Source: Agromyces flavus (GTDB taxonomy: Bacteria > Actinomycetota > Actinomycetes > Actinomycetales > Microbacteriaceae). Taken from it: a stretch of DNA of 64,000 nt. Each line of letters opens with the position of its first letter. The stretch's first letter is position 1. The notes beneath the pieces were generated by a model that ran no database searches, was not told the origin of the DNA, and saw only the letters and a list, made by a program, of their open reading frames with translations. A program made the position numbers and the translations under genes. This document shows, one piece after another, positions 17,630 to 26,431 of the stretch. The stretch is taken from positions 2,418,001 through 2,482,000 of the forward strand of contig NZ_LT629755.1 in the NCBI RefSeq assembly GCF_900104685.1, in the 5' to 3' direction.

Positions 17630-19774
17630 CTACAGCGTGCAGCTGACGCACATGTCCAGCTCGGTGCCCTCGAGGGCCTGCTGCCGCAGCCGGATGTAGT
17701 AGATGGTCTTGATGCCCTTCTTCCACGCGTAGATCTGGGCCTTGTTGATGTCGCGGGTCGTCGCGGTGTCCTTGAAGAACAGCGTGAGCGACAGGCCCTG
17801 GTCGACGTGCTGCGTCGCCGCGGCGTACGTGTCGATGACCTTCTCGTAGCCGATCTCGTACGCGTCCTCGTAGTACTCGAGGTTGTCGTTCGTCATGAAC
17901 GGCGCCGGGTAGTAGACGCGGCCGAGCTTGCCTTCCTTGCGGATCTCGATCTTCGCCGCGATCGGGTGGATCGACGACGTCGCGTTGTTGATGTACGAGA
18001 TCGAGCCGGTGGGCGGCACCGCCTGGAGGTTCTGGTTGTAGATGCCGTGCTCCCGGATGGAGGCCTTCAGCTCCTGCCAGTCGTGCTGCGTGGGGATGTG
18101 CACGCCGGCGTCGGCGAAGAGCTCGATGACCCGCGGGGTCTGCGGCACCCACGCGGCATCCGTGTACTTGTCGAAGAACTCGCCTGAGGCGTACTTCGAC
18201 TCGGCGAACCCGTCGAACGTCTCACCCCGCTCGATCGCGATCTGGTTCGACGCCCGCAGCGCGTGGAACAGCACCGTGTAGAAGTAGATGTTCGTGAAGT
18301 CGATGCCCTCTTCGCTGCCGTAGAAGATGCGCTCACGGGCGAGGTAGCCGTGCAGGTTCATCTGCCCGAGCCCGATGGCGTGCGACTTGTCGTTGCCGTC
18401 TTCGACCGAACGCACCGACGAGATGTGCGACATGTTCGACACGGCGGTCAGGCCCCGGATGGCGGTCTCGACCGTCTTGCCGAAGTCGGGCGAGTCCATC
18501 GCCAGCGCGATGTTCAGCGAGCCCAGGTTGCAGGAGATGTCCTTGCCGATCTGGGCGTAGCTGAGGTCTTCGTTGTAGGTCGTGGGCGTGTTGACCTGCA
18601 GGATCTCGGAGCACAGGTTCGACATGTTGATCCGGCCCTTGATCGGGTTGGCCTTGTTCACCGTGTCCTCGAACACGATGTACGGGTAACCCGACTCGAA
18701 CTGGATCTCGGCGATCGTCTGGAAGAACTCGCGCGCGTTGATCTTGGTCTTCTTGATGCGCGGGTCGTCGACCATCTCGCGGTAGTGCTCGCTGATCGGC
18801 ACGTCGCCGAACGGCTTGCCGTAGACGCGCTCGACGTCGTACGGCGAGAACAGGTACATGTCCTCGTTGTTCTTCGCGAGCTCGAATGTGATGTCGGGGA
18901 TGACGACACCGAGCGAGAGCGTCTTGATGCGGATCTTCTCGTCGGCGTTCTCGCGCTTGGTGTCGAGGAATCGCATGATGTCGGGGTGGTGCGCCGACAG
19001 GTACACCGCGCCCGCGCCCTGGCGTGCGCCGAGCTGGTTGGCGTAGCTGAACGAGTCCTCGAGCAGCTTCATGACGGGGATGATGCCGCTCGACTGGTTC
19101 TCGATCTGCTTGATCGGTGCACCCGACTCGCGGATGTTGCTGAGCAGCAGGGCCACGCCGCCGCCGCGCTTCGACAGCTGCAGCGACGAGTTGATGCCGC
19201 GGGAGATGGACTCCATGTTGTCTTCGATGCGGAGCAGGAAGCACGAGACGAGCTCGCCGCGCTGCGCCTTGCCCGTGTTGAGGAACGTGGGCGTCGCGGG
19301 CTGGAAGCGGCCGGCGATGATCTCTTCGACGAGGTCGATCGCGAGCTGCTCGTCGCCGCCGGCGAGGCCGAGCGCGGTCATCACGACGCGGTCTTCGAAG
19401 CGCTCGAGGTACCGCTTGCCGTCGAACGTCTTCAGCGTGTAGCTCGTGTAGTACTTGAACGCGCCGAGGAAGGTCTCGAAGCGGAACTTCTTCGAGTACG
19501 CCAGGTCGTTGAGCTTCTGGATGAACTCGAACGAGTACTGCTCGAGCACCTCGGGCTCGTAGTACTCCTTTTCGACGAGGTAGTCGAGGCGCTCCTTGAG
19601 GGAGTGGAAGAAGACCGTGTTCTGGTTGACGTGCTGCAGGAAGTACTCGCGCGCCGCCTCACGGTCTTTCTCGAACTGGATCTTTCCGTCGGCGCCGTAC
19701 AGGTTCAGCATCGCGTTGAGCGCGTGGTAGTCCATTCCCGCGTTGCTCGTGCGCGGTGCGTCGATGACGCTCAC
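17630..19774 (-). CDS. nrdE: Class Ib ribonucleoside-diphosphate reductase, alpha subunit
   Basis: 714 aa, the family length. Active-site cysteines are visible in [23 protein letters not shown] (thiyl radical site) and [12 protein letters not shown], and the tail MCVSCTL carries the redox-relay pair reduced by NrdH. The GTG at 19774 overlaps the nrdI stop (GTGA) and gives the usual N-terminus; an in-frame extension to 19894 overlaps nrdI and was rejected. Confidence 0.97.
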   Translation of the reverse strand: MSVIDAPRTSNAGMDYHALNAMLNLYGADGKIQFEKDREAAREYFLQHVNQNTVFFHSLKERLDYLVEKEYYEPEVLEQYSFEFIQKLNDLAYSKKFRFETFLGAFKYYTSYTLKTFDGKRYLERFEDRVVMTALGLAGGDEQLAIDLVEEIIAGRFQPATPTFLNTGKAQRGELVSCFLLRIEDNMESISRGINSSLQLSKRGGGVALLLSNIRESGAPIKQIENQSSGIIPVMKLLEDSFSYANQLGARQGAGAVYLSAHHPDIMRFLDTKRENADEKIRIKTLSLGVVIPDITFELAKNNEDMYLFSPYDVERVYGKPFGDVPISEHYREMVDDPRIKKTKINAREFFQTIAEIQFESGYPYIVFEDTVNKANPIKGRINMSNLCSEILQVNTPTTYNEDLSYAQIGKDISCNLGSLNIALAMDSPDFGKTVETAIRGLTAVSNMSHISSVRSVEDGNDKSHAIGLGQMNLHGYLARERIFYGSEEGIDFTNIYFYTVLFHALRASNQIAIERGETFDGFAESKYASGEFFDKYTDAAWVPQTPRVIELFADAGVHIPTQHDWQELKASIREHGIYNQNLQAVPPTGSISYINNATSSIHPIAAKIEIRKEGKLGRVYYPAPFMTNDNLEYYEDAYEIGYEKVIDTYAAATQHVDQGLSLTLFFKDTATTRDINKAQIYAWKKGIKTIYYIRLRQQALEGTELDMCVSCTL

Positions 19775-20196
19775 GCCACTGTCGCGGCCGGATGCTGCTG
19801 CGTTGACCAAAATGCGTCCAATCCCTCGTCGACGGCGCGAACGTCGTCTGGTGTTCCGAACAGTTCGAAGCGATACAGGTGCGGCACGTGGCACTTCGCG
19901 GCGATGATGTCGCCGGCGAGGCCGTAGGCCGTTCCGAAGTTGGTGTTGCCCGCGGCGATGACGCCGCGGATGAGGGCGCGGTTGCGCGGGTCGTTCAGGA
20001 ACCTGATGACCTGCTTGGGCACCGCGCCATGACCGTCGCCGCCGCCATAGGTCGGCACGATCAGCACGTAGGGCTCGTCGGCGACGAGCGGGGCATCCTT
20101 CGCATGCAGCGGGATGCGCTCTGCCGGCCGGCCGAGCTTCTCGACGAACCGGGCGGTGTAGCCCGAGACGCTCGAGAAGTAGATGAGGTTCGTCAT
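19771..20196 (-). CDS. nrdI: NrdI flavodoxin-like activator of class Ib ribonucleotide reductase
   Basis: 141 aa. N-terminal FMN phosphate loop [17 protein letters not shown], then [17 protein letters not shown] and [16 protein letters not shown], all typical of NrdI. Supplies the oxidant used to build the manganese-tyrosyl cofactor of NrdF. Lies between nrdH (50-bp gap) and nrdE (overlapping). Confidence 0.96.
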   Translation of the reverse strand: MTNLIYFSSVSGYTARFVEKLGRPAERIPLHAKDAPLVADEPYVLIVPTYGGGDGHGAVPKQVIRFLNDPRNRALIRGVIAAGNTNFGTAYGLAGDIIAAKCHVPHLYRFELFGTPDDVRAVDEGLDAFWSTQQHPAATVA

Positions 20197-20247
20197 TGCT
20201 GCTCCAGGTTCCGCATCACGACCCCCGGTCGCTGCTCCCGGGAGCCG

Positions 20248-20481
20248 TTACGCGAGCCGGCTCGCCAGCTCGTCGATCTTGTCGGGGCGGAAGCCCGACC
20301 AGTGGTCCTCGTCGGTGATGACGACCGGGGCCTGCAGGTAGCCGAGCTCCTTGACGGCGGCGAGCGCCTGCTCGTCCTGTGAGAGGTCGAGCACCTCGTA
20401 GTCGATGCCCTTGCTGTCGAGGGCTCGATACGTCGCGTTGCACTGCACGCAGGAAGGCTTGGTGTAGACCGTGACCGTCAT
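20248..20481 (-). CDS. nrdH: Glutaredoxin-like protein NrdH
   Basis: 77 aa. Active site CVQC in VYTKPSCVQCNATYRAL and the NrdH-specific tail SGFRPDKIDELASRL. Reductant of NrdE, normally recharged by thioredoxin reductase. First gene of the nrdHIEF operon. The frame is open further upstream but this start gives the family length. Confidence 0.96.
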   Translation of the reverse strand: MTVTVYTKPSCVQCNATYRALDSKGIDYEVLDLSQDEQALAAVKELGYLQAPVVITDEDHWSGFRPDKIDELASRLA

Positions 20482-20545
20482 GTCGAAACCCCTCGTCTCT
20501 GGCCCCTGAAGGAGCCGTCTCCCCCGGTGTTGCTGGTGTCCTTCA

Positions 20546-20593
20546 ATACTACATCTAGTGGCTGAGCAAATGCACGACCACAAGATGATGTAG
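20546..20593 (-). promoter_or_regulatory. Two tandem NrdR boxes upstream of nrdH
   Basis: On the minus strand CCACTAGATGTAGTAT (20546-20561) matches the NrdR consensus at about 13 of 16 positions, and a weaker 16-mer CTACATCATCTTGTGG lies at 20578-20593. They are separated by 16 bp, so centres are 32 bp apart (three helical turns), the known NrdR arrangement. A likely -10 (TAGTAT) overlaps the proximal box. Confidence 0.75.
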
Positions 20594-20596
20594 TTA

Positions 20597-21135
20597 CATC
20601 CGTGTAGTTTTCCACCGCGTTCTCCACCGTCCATCCCCAGCCCGAAGACCCCGTGACCGGCGGATTTCCGCGGTTCCGCTGCCGGTTCTCCACAGGCCCG
20701 CTCGTTCGAGCGGATTCTGCCTGTGAACAGATGCCGGGCGTGTCGCGGCGTGTCGCGCCATCCCGATATCTGGGCCTTCATGGCCCGCCGACCCCAACAT
20801 GTGGTGTTGTCCGCATTCATGCTCGCACCACCCACCGACATTCGAGCGGCAGATGCCACGGCGCGTCGCGGCGGCAACGCGACATCCGCTCGCTCTCGCC
20901 CCGTCGCGGTCGCACAAGCGAGGTTTCTGGGCCGAAGGCGGTTCGCCTGCGTGCCTCAGGCCCACAAACCTCACTTGAGCGGATGTCGCGACGCCGCGTG
21001 GCGCGGGCGCGCGGGCGCGTGGGAGCGCGGAGGCGCAGGCACGGAGGTGGGAAAGCCCTGTCGGATCGACGCGCACCCCGGTAGCGTGGCCCGCGGACCG
21101 AACCCCCGCAGCCCGGACCTGCGAAGGAGGACCGC
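20597..21135. other. 539-bp intergenic region without a recognisable gene
   Basis: Between the nrd regulatory region and the 21136 hydrolase. It holds three TTNTCCACM words (20608-20616, 20620-20628, 20686-20694), the large inverted repeat at 20915-20977, and flanking GCGACATCCGCT / AGCGGATGTCGC arms. Reading frames here do not look coding. Confidence 0.6.
20915..20977. repeat. Imperfect 19-bp inverted repeat (large cruciform-capable element)
   Basis: CAAGCGAGGTTTCTGGGCC (20915-20933) faces GGCCCACAAACCTCACTTG (20959-20977) with two mismatches; the 25-bp loop contains its own small GGCG/CGCC hairpin. Outer arms GCGACATCCGCT (about 20879-20890) and AGCGGATGTCGC (about 20977-20988) add a further layer. 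Confidence 0.7.
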
Positions 21136-21957
21136 ATGGCCCCGTCCCACACCGTGATCTCGCGCGACGGCACGTCGATCGCCTACGACCGGGAGGGTGA
21201 CGGCCCGCCCGTCATCCTCATCGGCGGCGCGTTCCAGTTCCGCGCGTTCGACCCGACCACGAAGCAGCTCGCGAAGCTGCTCGCCGGGCGCGGCTACTCG
21301 GTGATCAACTACGACCGGCGGGGGCGCGGCGAGAGCACGCACGAGGGCAGCATGACCCTGGCCGACAGCATCGCCGACCTCTACGCCATCGTCACCGAGC
21401 TCGAGCGCACGGGCGATGCGCCCCAGGGCGTCGCGCTGTTCGGCAATTCGTCGGGCGGCGCGATCGCGCTCGCGGCCGCCGCGGGCGGGCTGCCCGTGAG
21501 CGCGCTGGTCATGTTCGAGGTGCCGCTCGACCGCGAGGGCGGCTCCGAGGGCGAGGAGTTCCTCGCCGGCCTGCGCGATCGCATCGCCGGCGACGACCCC
21601 GACGCGGTCGTCGAGTACTTCATGAAGGACATGCCGCCCGAGTGGCTCGAGCAGGCGAAGTCGAGCCCGTCGTGGCCGATCATGGTGCGCATCGGGCCGA
21701 GCCTCGAGGCGGATGCCGAGTCTCTCGCCTGGTCGCAGTCGGCACCGCATTCCGAACTGCTCGGCGGCATCCAGGCGCCCACGCTCGTGCTCGTCGGCGA
21801 GGAGACGCTCGACGCGATGGGACCCTCGGCCGACGCGATCGCCGCCGCCCTGCCGAACGCCGAGCGCCGCGCCATCCCGGCCGCCCAGCACCAGTGGCAG
21901 CCCGAGCAGATGGCTGAGACCATCGCGGAGTTCCTCGACGCGCACGTCGAGCGCTGA
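21136..21957 (+). CDS. Alpha/beta-fold hydrolase
   Basis: 273 aa. VILIGGAFQFRAFD (oxyanion side), INYDRRGRGEST, nucleophile elbow FGNSSGGAIAL near residue 102, and a late AQHQWQPEQMAE segment holding the catalytic His. ATG has a strong GAAGGAGG. Similar proteins act on small esters or are annotated as peroxidase-like hydrolases; the substrate cannot be assigned. Confidence 0.9.
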   Translation: MAPSHTVISRDGTSIAYDREGDGPPVILIGGAFQFRAFDPTTKQLAKLLAGRGYSVINYDRRGRGESTHEGSMTLADSIADLYAIVTELERTGDAPQGVALFGNSSGGAIALAAAAGGLPVSALVMFEVPLDREGGSEGEEFLAGLRDRIAGDDPDAVVEYFMKDMPPEWLEQAKSSPSWPIMVRIGPSLEADAESLAWSQSAPHSELLGGIQAPTLVLVGEETLDAMGPSADAIAAALPNAERRAIPAAQHQWQPEQMAETIAEFLDAHVER

Positions 21958-21984
21958 CTCGCTCGCGCACGGGGCCCAACCGCC

Positions 21985-22545
21985 CTACGGCCGGACGAAC
22001 ACCTCGACGACGACGATCATCAGCACGGTCGCGGCGGCGATCCCAAGCCCGCCGATTCCGAACCACAGGCCGATCCGCTGGTCGCGACTCAGGGTCCTGT
22101 TCAGGCCGAGGCGCGAAGCCGCCTCGTGGATCTTCTTCTTCACGGCGGCGGAGTCGAACGCGATGTCGACGACGGGCTCCACCGCACCCCGGTCCGAGAT
22201 CCCGATCTCGATCTTCCGCTGGTACGTGGTGATCGAGCCCGACCGTCTCGACACTCCGGCCCCGAACGACGGGATCATCTCTTGACCGCCCACGCCGACC
22301 TTCCACTCGATGGTGCGGCTCACGTCGTTCACGCTGTAGTTTCGCGCGGCCTCGTCGACGGCGACCTGGTAGGCGAAGGTCTGCTCGAGTCCGTTGCGGC
22401 TGAGGGGCATCCACCACTTCGCGTCTGCGAGGTCGAGCAGGACCTCGAACCCGCGCTCGGTGCGGCTGATCGTGTACGCCGTGTCCGCGAGGTGCGGCTC
22501 GAGTTCGGCGATGAGGGACTCGGTCAGGTCTCGGGTGGAGTTCAC
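21985..22545 (-). CDS. Hypothetical protein with C-terminal transmembrane anchor
   Basis: 186 aa from GTG 22545. Mostly soluble mixed alpha/beta N-terminus, a basic stretch (SAAVKKKIHEAASRLGLN), then one hydrophobic helix close to the end (GIGGLGIAAATVLMIVVVEV), so a tail-anchored topology is likely. No family recognised. Convergent with 21136..21957. The start is uncertain; no clear Shine-Dalgarno. Confidence 0.65.
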   Translation of the reverse strand: MNSTRDLTESLIAELEPHLADTAYTISRTERGFEVLLDLADAKWWMPLSRNGLEQTFAYQVAVDEAARNYSVNDVSRTIEWKVGVGGQEMIPSFGAGVSRRSGSITTYQRKIEIGISDRGAVEPVVDIAFDSAAVKKKIHEAASRLGLNRTLSRDQRIGLWFGIGGLGIAAATVLMIVVVEVFVRP

Positions 22546-22749
22546 TCGACGATCGTATTGGCCTCCCGCTCGGCTCACTCGGCGGGCTGCGTCTCGAGCA
22601 ATCGCTTGAGCGCCTGGGCGGTCGGTGAGCGGATGGCCGCACGCGCGACGCACGGAAGCCGGGCGAAGGTCGCGCGGAGGACGGACGCGTGACGGGCGAC
22701 ACCGGGGTGGAAAACACCCGATGCCGCCCGTTTCTCGCGTGCCGGCCGG

Positions 22750-23337
22750 TTACGCGGCCCGGGCCACCTCGACAGGCTCGCGCACCGAGCGGAGGGCGGT
22801 CGCCCACGTCACGAGCTGGTCGAGCTGCGCGGCGAGCATGCCGGCGTGGTTGTCGGCCGGCTTGAACGTCGTGAACGCCTCGAAGTCGGTGAGCAGCGAG
22901 AACGACACTTGCTGGCGCACGTCGGCGATCTGGATCTCGCCGAGGATGAGCCGCAGATGCTCGGCGGCACGCGTGCCGCCGGCCGAGCCGTAGCTGACCA
23001 GGCCCGCAGCCTTGTTGTTCCACTCGCGGTAGACGAAGTCGATCGCGTTCTTCAGCGCGCCGGACGTCGAGTGGTTGTACTCGGGCGTCACGAAGATGTA
23101 GCCGTCGAACGAGTCGACCTTCTCGGCCCACGCCTTCGTGTGCTCGTGCGCGTACTGGCCTGCCGCGGCCGGGATCGCCTCGTCGAGGTGCGGAAGTGCG
23201 AAGTCGGCGAGGTCGACGAGCTCGAACTCCGCGTTGGTGCGCGACTGCGCCCGCTCGAGCACCCAACGCGCGACCTGGTCGCCGACCCGACCGGGCCGGG
23301 TGCTGCCGATGATGATGCCGATCTTGACTCGGGACAT
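22750..23337 (-). CDS. NADPH-dependent FMN reductase family protein
   Basis: 195 aa flavodoxin-fold reductase. Phosphate-binding loop IGSTRPGRVGDQVARWV at the N-terminus and the flavin-contact segment TPEYNHSTSGALKNAIDF. Expected to reduce FMN, quinones or azo/nitro compounds with NAD(P)H. Divergent from the MarR gene at 23395 across a palindromic operator, so probably its main target. Confidence 0.92.
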   Translation of the reverse strand: MSRVKIGIIIGSTRPGRVGDQVARWVLERAQSRTNAEFELVDLADFALPHLDEAIPAAAGQYAHEHTKAWAEKVDSFDGYIFVTPEYNHSTSGALKNAIDFVYREWNNKAAGLVSYGSAGGTRAAEHLRLILGEIQIADVRQQVSFSLLTDFEAFTTFKPADNHAGMLAAQLDQLVTWATALRSVREPVEVARAA

Positions 23338-23358
23338 CTTCCATCCTCTCTTGAAGTT

Positions 23359-23388
23359 GTTGACACGTCAACCAAATTCACGTAAGAT
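23359..23388 (+). promoter_or_regulatory. MarR promoter and operator; predicts a leaderless mRNA
   Basis: TTGACA (23360-23365) and TAAGAT (23383-23388) are spaced exactly 17 bp. The predicted +1 at 23395 is the A of the marR ATG. The palindrome GTTGAC-AC-GTCAAC (23359-23372) covers the -35 box and sits between the divergent genes, as expected for MarR autorepression. Confidence 0.8.
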
Positions 23389-23394
23389 GGGTTC

Positions 23395-23877
23395 ATGTCA
23401 TCTGCCGAGGAGCCACTGCTCGAGGCGGATGACTGGACCTTCTTCGACGGGTTCGTGGGGATGCACTTCGAGCTCGCCCGCGAACTCGACCGCCGACTGC
23501 AGGACGACGTCGGCATCTCGCAGCCCGACTACGGCGTGCTGCTCACGCTCTTCCGCACGCCCGAGCGCCGCCTGCGCCCGGGCGCGCTCGGCGAGATGAT
23601 GGGCTGGGAGAAGAGCCGGGTCTCCCATCACCTCACGCGCATGGCCTCGCGCGGGCTAATCGAGCGCATCGAGTGCGACACCGACGGTCGCGGATCGCTC
23701 ATCGTGATGACACGCCTCGGCCGTCTCGCGTTCCTTCGCGCGACGCGCGAGCACGGGCGCGACATCCGCACCCTGTTCCTCGACGTGCTCGAGCCCGACG
23801 AGCGGCGAGCGATCGCCGACGCGTCCGCCCGCGTGCGGGCGCGGATCCGCGAGCTGCGCGAGGCCGCCGCTGGCTGA
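23395..23877 (+). CDS. MarR family transcriptional regulator
   Basis: 160 aa winged helix. GISQPDYGVLLTLFRTPERR, LGEMMGWEKSRVSHHLTRMASRGLI and the wing region ERIECDTDGRGSLIVMT are typical. Likely represses itself and the divergent FMN reductase in response to a redox-active or aromatic ligand (inference from family). The ATG coincides with the predicted transcription start. Confidence 0.92.
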   Translation: MSSAEEPLLEADDWTFFDGFVGMHFELARELDRRLQDDVGISQPDYGVLLTLFRTPERRLRPGALGEMMGWEKSRVSHHLTRMASRGLIERIECDTDGRGSLIVMTRLGRLAFLRATREHGRDIRTLFLDVLEPDERRAIADASARVRARIRELREAAAG

Positions 23878-23900
23878 GCGAGTCGTTCCAGCGATTCGGC

Positions 23901-23954
23901 GAGGTGACGCGAACGGCGCGATATCGCGCTGAATGGAGCGCTTCGCGTCACCTC
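23901..23954. repeat. Palindromic intergenic repeat, copy A
   Basis: Perfect 13-bp arms GAGGTGACGCGAA (23901-23913) and TTCGCGTCACCTC (23942-23954). The 28-bp spacer contains the perfect palindrome GCGCGATATCGCGC (23916-23929). Lies 24 bp after the MarR stop. Confidence 0.8.
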
Positions 23955-23994
23955 GAGGCTGAGCCCGGACCGCGCCCCCGGTCGCAATGACCCC

Positions 23995-24048
23995 GAGGTG
24001 ACCCGATCTGCGCGTGATCCCGCGGGATGGAGCGCTTCGCGTCACCTC
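23995..24048. repeat. Palindromic intergenic repeat, copy B
   Basis: GAGGTGACCCGAT (23995-24007) and TTCGCGTCACCTC (24036-24048), two mismatches between arms. The spacer end ATGGAGCGC is identical to that of copy A. Sits 90 bp before the stop of the convergent LacI gene. It has the same total length (54 bp) as copy A. Confidence 0.8.
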
Positions 24049-24138
24049 ATGCGTTGGGCCGGGCGCTCGCCCCGGGATGGACCGGGACGTGAGGCCCGGC
24101 CGGCGGACGGGCGGGCGACGACGGCGACGGCAGCGACG

Positions 24139-25221
24139 TCAGGACGTGACGGCCGCCCGGTCGCGCGACGGCGCGGCCGTGCTCGTGCGCACCACGAGGT
24201 CGGGCACGCGCGGGGCCGGCATGCGATCGTCGTCGCCGAGCACGGTGAGCACGCCGGCCATCGCGTCGCGACCGAGCGCGTCGAAGTCCTGGCGGATCGT
24301 CGTGAGGGGCGGCGCGAAGAACGCCGCCTCGGGGATGTCGTCGAAGCCCACCACGCTCACGTCGCCCGGCACCGAGCGGCCCGCCTCGGCGAGCGCGTGC
24401 ATCACGCCGAGCGCCATCTGGTCGTTCGAGACGAACACCGCGGTCATGTCGGGGTCGGCCGCAAGCGCGCGGCCGTGCACGTACCCGCTGCCGGGCGACC
24501 AGTCCCCCACGAGCGGCTCGCGCGCCGGCAGGCCGTGGTCGCCGAGCGCGGCGGCCCATCCGCGGACGCGCTCCGCGGCATCCATCGCGTTCAGGGGTCC
24601 GGCGACATGGCGTATGGCTCGGTGCCCGAGTCCGATGAGGTGCTCGACCGCGAGGCGTGCGCCGGCGTACTGGTCGAGCCAGACGCGGTGCATGGCACCT
24701 CGCTCCTCGGACGCGACCGCCACGATCGGCACCCCGAGCTCGATGCCGTCGAGCGCGTCGAGCGCGGCGCGCTGCGCGGCGATGAGCACGATCGCCTCGA
24801 CGTTCTGGCGCACGAGCAGCTCGGCGGTCGAGCGCATGCTCGCGGCATCCGTCTCGAGCATGCTGGCGGTGATCACCGCGTACCGGGCGTCGCGCGCCGC
24901 TTCGTTGAAGTGCAGCGCGGTCGAGGATGGCCCGTAGTCGGGCGCCCCTGTGACGATCAGCCCGAGGGTGCGCGTGCGACGCGTGACGAGGGCGCGCGCC
25001 GCGGGCGACGGCACGTACCGCAGCTGCGTGATCGCCTGCTCGACGCGGGCCCGCGTGGCCGGGCGCACGTTCGGCAGGTCGTTGAGCACACGCGACACCG
25101 TCTGGTGCGACACGCCCGCGAGCCGAGCGACGTCGAAGATCGTCGCCGCCCGGGTCTTGTCGTCGTGCTCGGCCACTCGCTGCCTGGCTCCCTGCCCCGC
25201 GCCGCCGGCGCGCTCGTCCAT
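24139..25221 (-). CDS. LacI family transcriptional regulator
   Basis: 360 aa. Helix-turn-helix TIFDVARLAGVSHQTVSRVLN near residues 27-47, hinge helix SPAARALV, then a sugar-binding domain with GFDDIPEAAFFAPPLTTIRQ and C-terminus PDLVVRTSTA. The start chosen (25221) avoids a Pro/Ser-rich upstream extension. It lies 89 bp beyond the ytfQRT-yjfF-like operon on the same strand and is its likely repressor. Confidence 0.92.
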   Translation of the reverse strand: MDERAGGAGQGARQRVAEHDDKTRAATIFDVARLAGVSHQTVSRVLNDLPNVRPATRARVEQAITQLRYVPSPAARALVTRRTRTLGLIVTGAPDYGPSSTALHFNEAARDARYAVITASMLETDAASMRSTAELLVRQNVEAIVLIAAQRAALDALDGIELGVPIVAVASEERGAMHRVWLDQYAGARLAVEHLIGLGHRAIRHVAGPLNAMDAAERVRGWAAALGDHGLPAREPLVGDWSPGSGYVHGRALAADPDMTAVFVSNDQMALGVMHALAEAGRSVPGDVSVVGFDDIPEAAFFAPPLTTIRQDFDALGRDAMAGVLTVLGDDDRMPAPRVPDLVVRTSTAAPSRDRAAVTS

Positions 25222-25309
25222 GTCGATTATCCCGCCCGGGGAAGCCCCGGTCGGGGAGGCGGAGCGCCCGGTCCGCGGTGGGAACGGGCGCTGCGCCATC
25301 CGCTCTCGC

Positions 25310-26431
25310 TCACCGCCGCCGTGCCGTGAGCACCTTCTGCAGGATGATGAACACCAGCAGCAGCGCGCCGATGAAGATCTTGGTCCACCACGACGAGAGC
25401 GTGCCCTCGAACGTGATGATGGTCTGGATCACCCCGAGCACCAGCACGCCGAGCACCGAGCCGAGCACGAAGCCGTACCCGCCGGTGAGCAGCGTGCCGC
25501 CGATGACGACCGCGGCGATGGCGTCGAGTTCGGTGCCGATCGCCGTCAGCGGGTAGCCCGAGAGCGTGTAGAAGGTGAAGAGCACGCCCGCCAGGCCCGA
25601 GCAGAAGCCCGAGATCACGTAGACGAGCACCTTGGTGCGCGCGACCGGCAGGCCCATGAGCAGACCGGATGTCTCGCTGCCGCCGATCGCGTAGACCGTG
25701 CGGCCGAAGCGTGTGGCGTGCAGCACCCACACCGCGATCGCGACCACGACGAGCGCGATGATCACGCTCGGCGTGATGGACATGCCGCCGCCGAGCGGGA
25801 TGCGCGAGACCGCGAGCTGCACGAACGTCGGCTCGGTGATCGAGATCGAGCTCTGGCTGATCACGTAGCAGAGGCCGCGCGCCAGGAACATCGCGGCCAG
25901 CGTCGCGATGAACGGCTGCACCTTGAACACGTGGATCATGAGGCCAACGAGAAGCCCGAGCACGCTCGTCAGCACGAGGATGAGCGGGATCACGACCGCG
26001 GGCGACCAGCCCGTCTGCAGGGTGTTCGCGGCGATCATGCCGCTGAGGGCGACCACCGCGCCGACCGACAGGTCGATGCCGCCGGTCAGGATCACGAACG
26101 TCATGCCGACCGCGAGCACGATCAGGTACGCGTTGTCGACCAGCAGGTTGAGGAACACCTGTCCCGAGAAGAACCCGCGGTAGCGGATCCCGCCGACGAC
26201 GAACACGGCGACGAACAGGATGGCGGTGACCGTGACGGGCCCGTACTTCGGACTGGTCAGCAGTGCGGCGGCGGCGCGGCCCGCGCGTGCGATCGGGCTG
26301 CCGCCGGATGGCGCTGGGCCGGTGCCCCGGCCGCGTCCGGCGGCCCCGCGGCCGGCGCCGCGGGTCGGGCGCGCCGCGCGCCGGGCGCTGCCACGCGAGG
26401 GGCGATCAGGGGCGTCGAGCAGCTTGGTCAT
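25310..26431 (-). CDS. Sugar ABC transporter permease (YjfF-like)
   Basis: 373 aa inner-membrane permease of the RbsC/CUT2 type. A ~60-residue Gly/Arg/Pro-rich N-terminus precedes ten or so helices. VGMTFVILTGGIDLSVGAVVALSGM is present (given here as two adjoining parts of one conserved helix-loop), and ELDAIAAVVIGGTLLTGGYG is the second family hallmark. ATG 26431 overlaps the stop of the partner permease (ATGA). By gene order it matches E. coli YjfF. Confidence 0.92.
   Translation of the reverse strand: MTKLLDAPDRPSRGSARRAARPTRGAGRGAAGRGRGTGPAPSGGSPIARAGRAAAALLTSPKYGPVTVTAILFVAVFVVGGIRYRGFFSGQVFLNLLVDNAYLIVLAVGMTFVILTGGIDLSVGAVVALSGMIAANTLQTGWSPAVVIPLILVLTSVLGLLVGLMIHVFKVQPFIATLAAMFLARGLCYVISQSSISITEPTFVQLAVSRIPLGGGMSITPSVIIALVVVAIAVWVLHATRFGRTVYAIGGSETSGLLMGLPVARTKVLVYVISGFCSGLAGVLFTFYTLSGYPLTAIGTELDAIAAVVIGGTLLTGGYGFVLGSVLGVLVLGVIQTIITFEGTLSSWWTKIFIGALLLVFIILQKVLTARRR

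Noticed and set aside
18263..19927. Long plus-strand frame opposite nrdE
   Set aside because: Antisense of a highly conserved enzyme; no start signal or domain.
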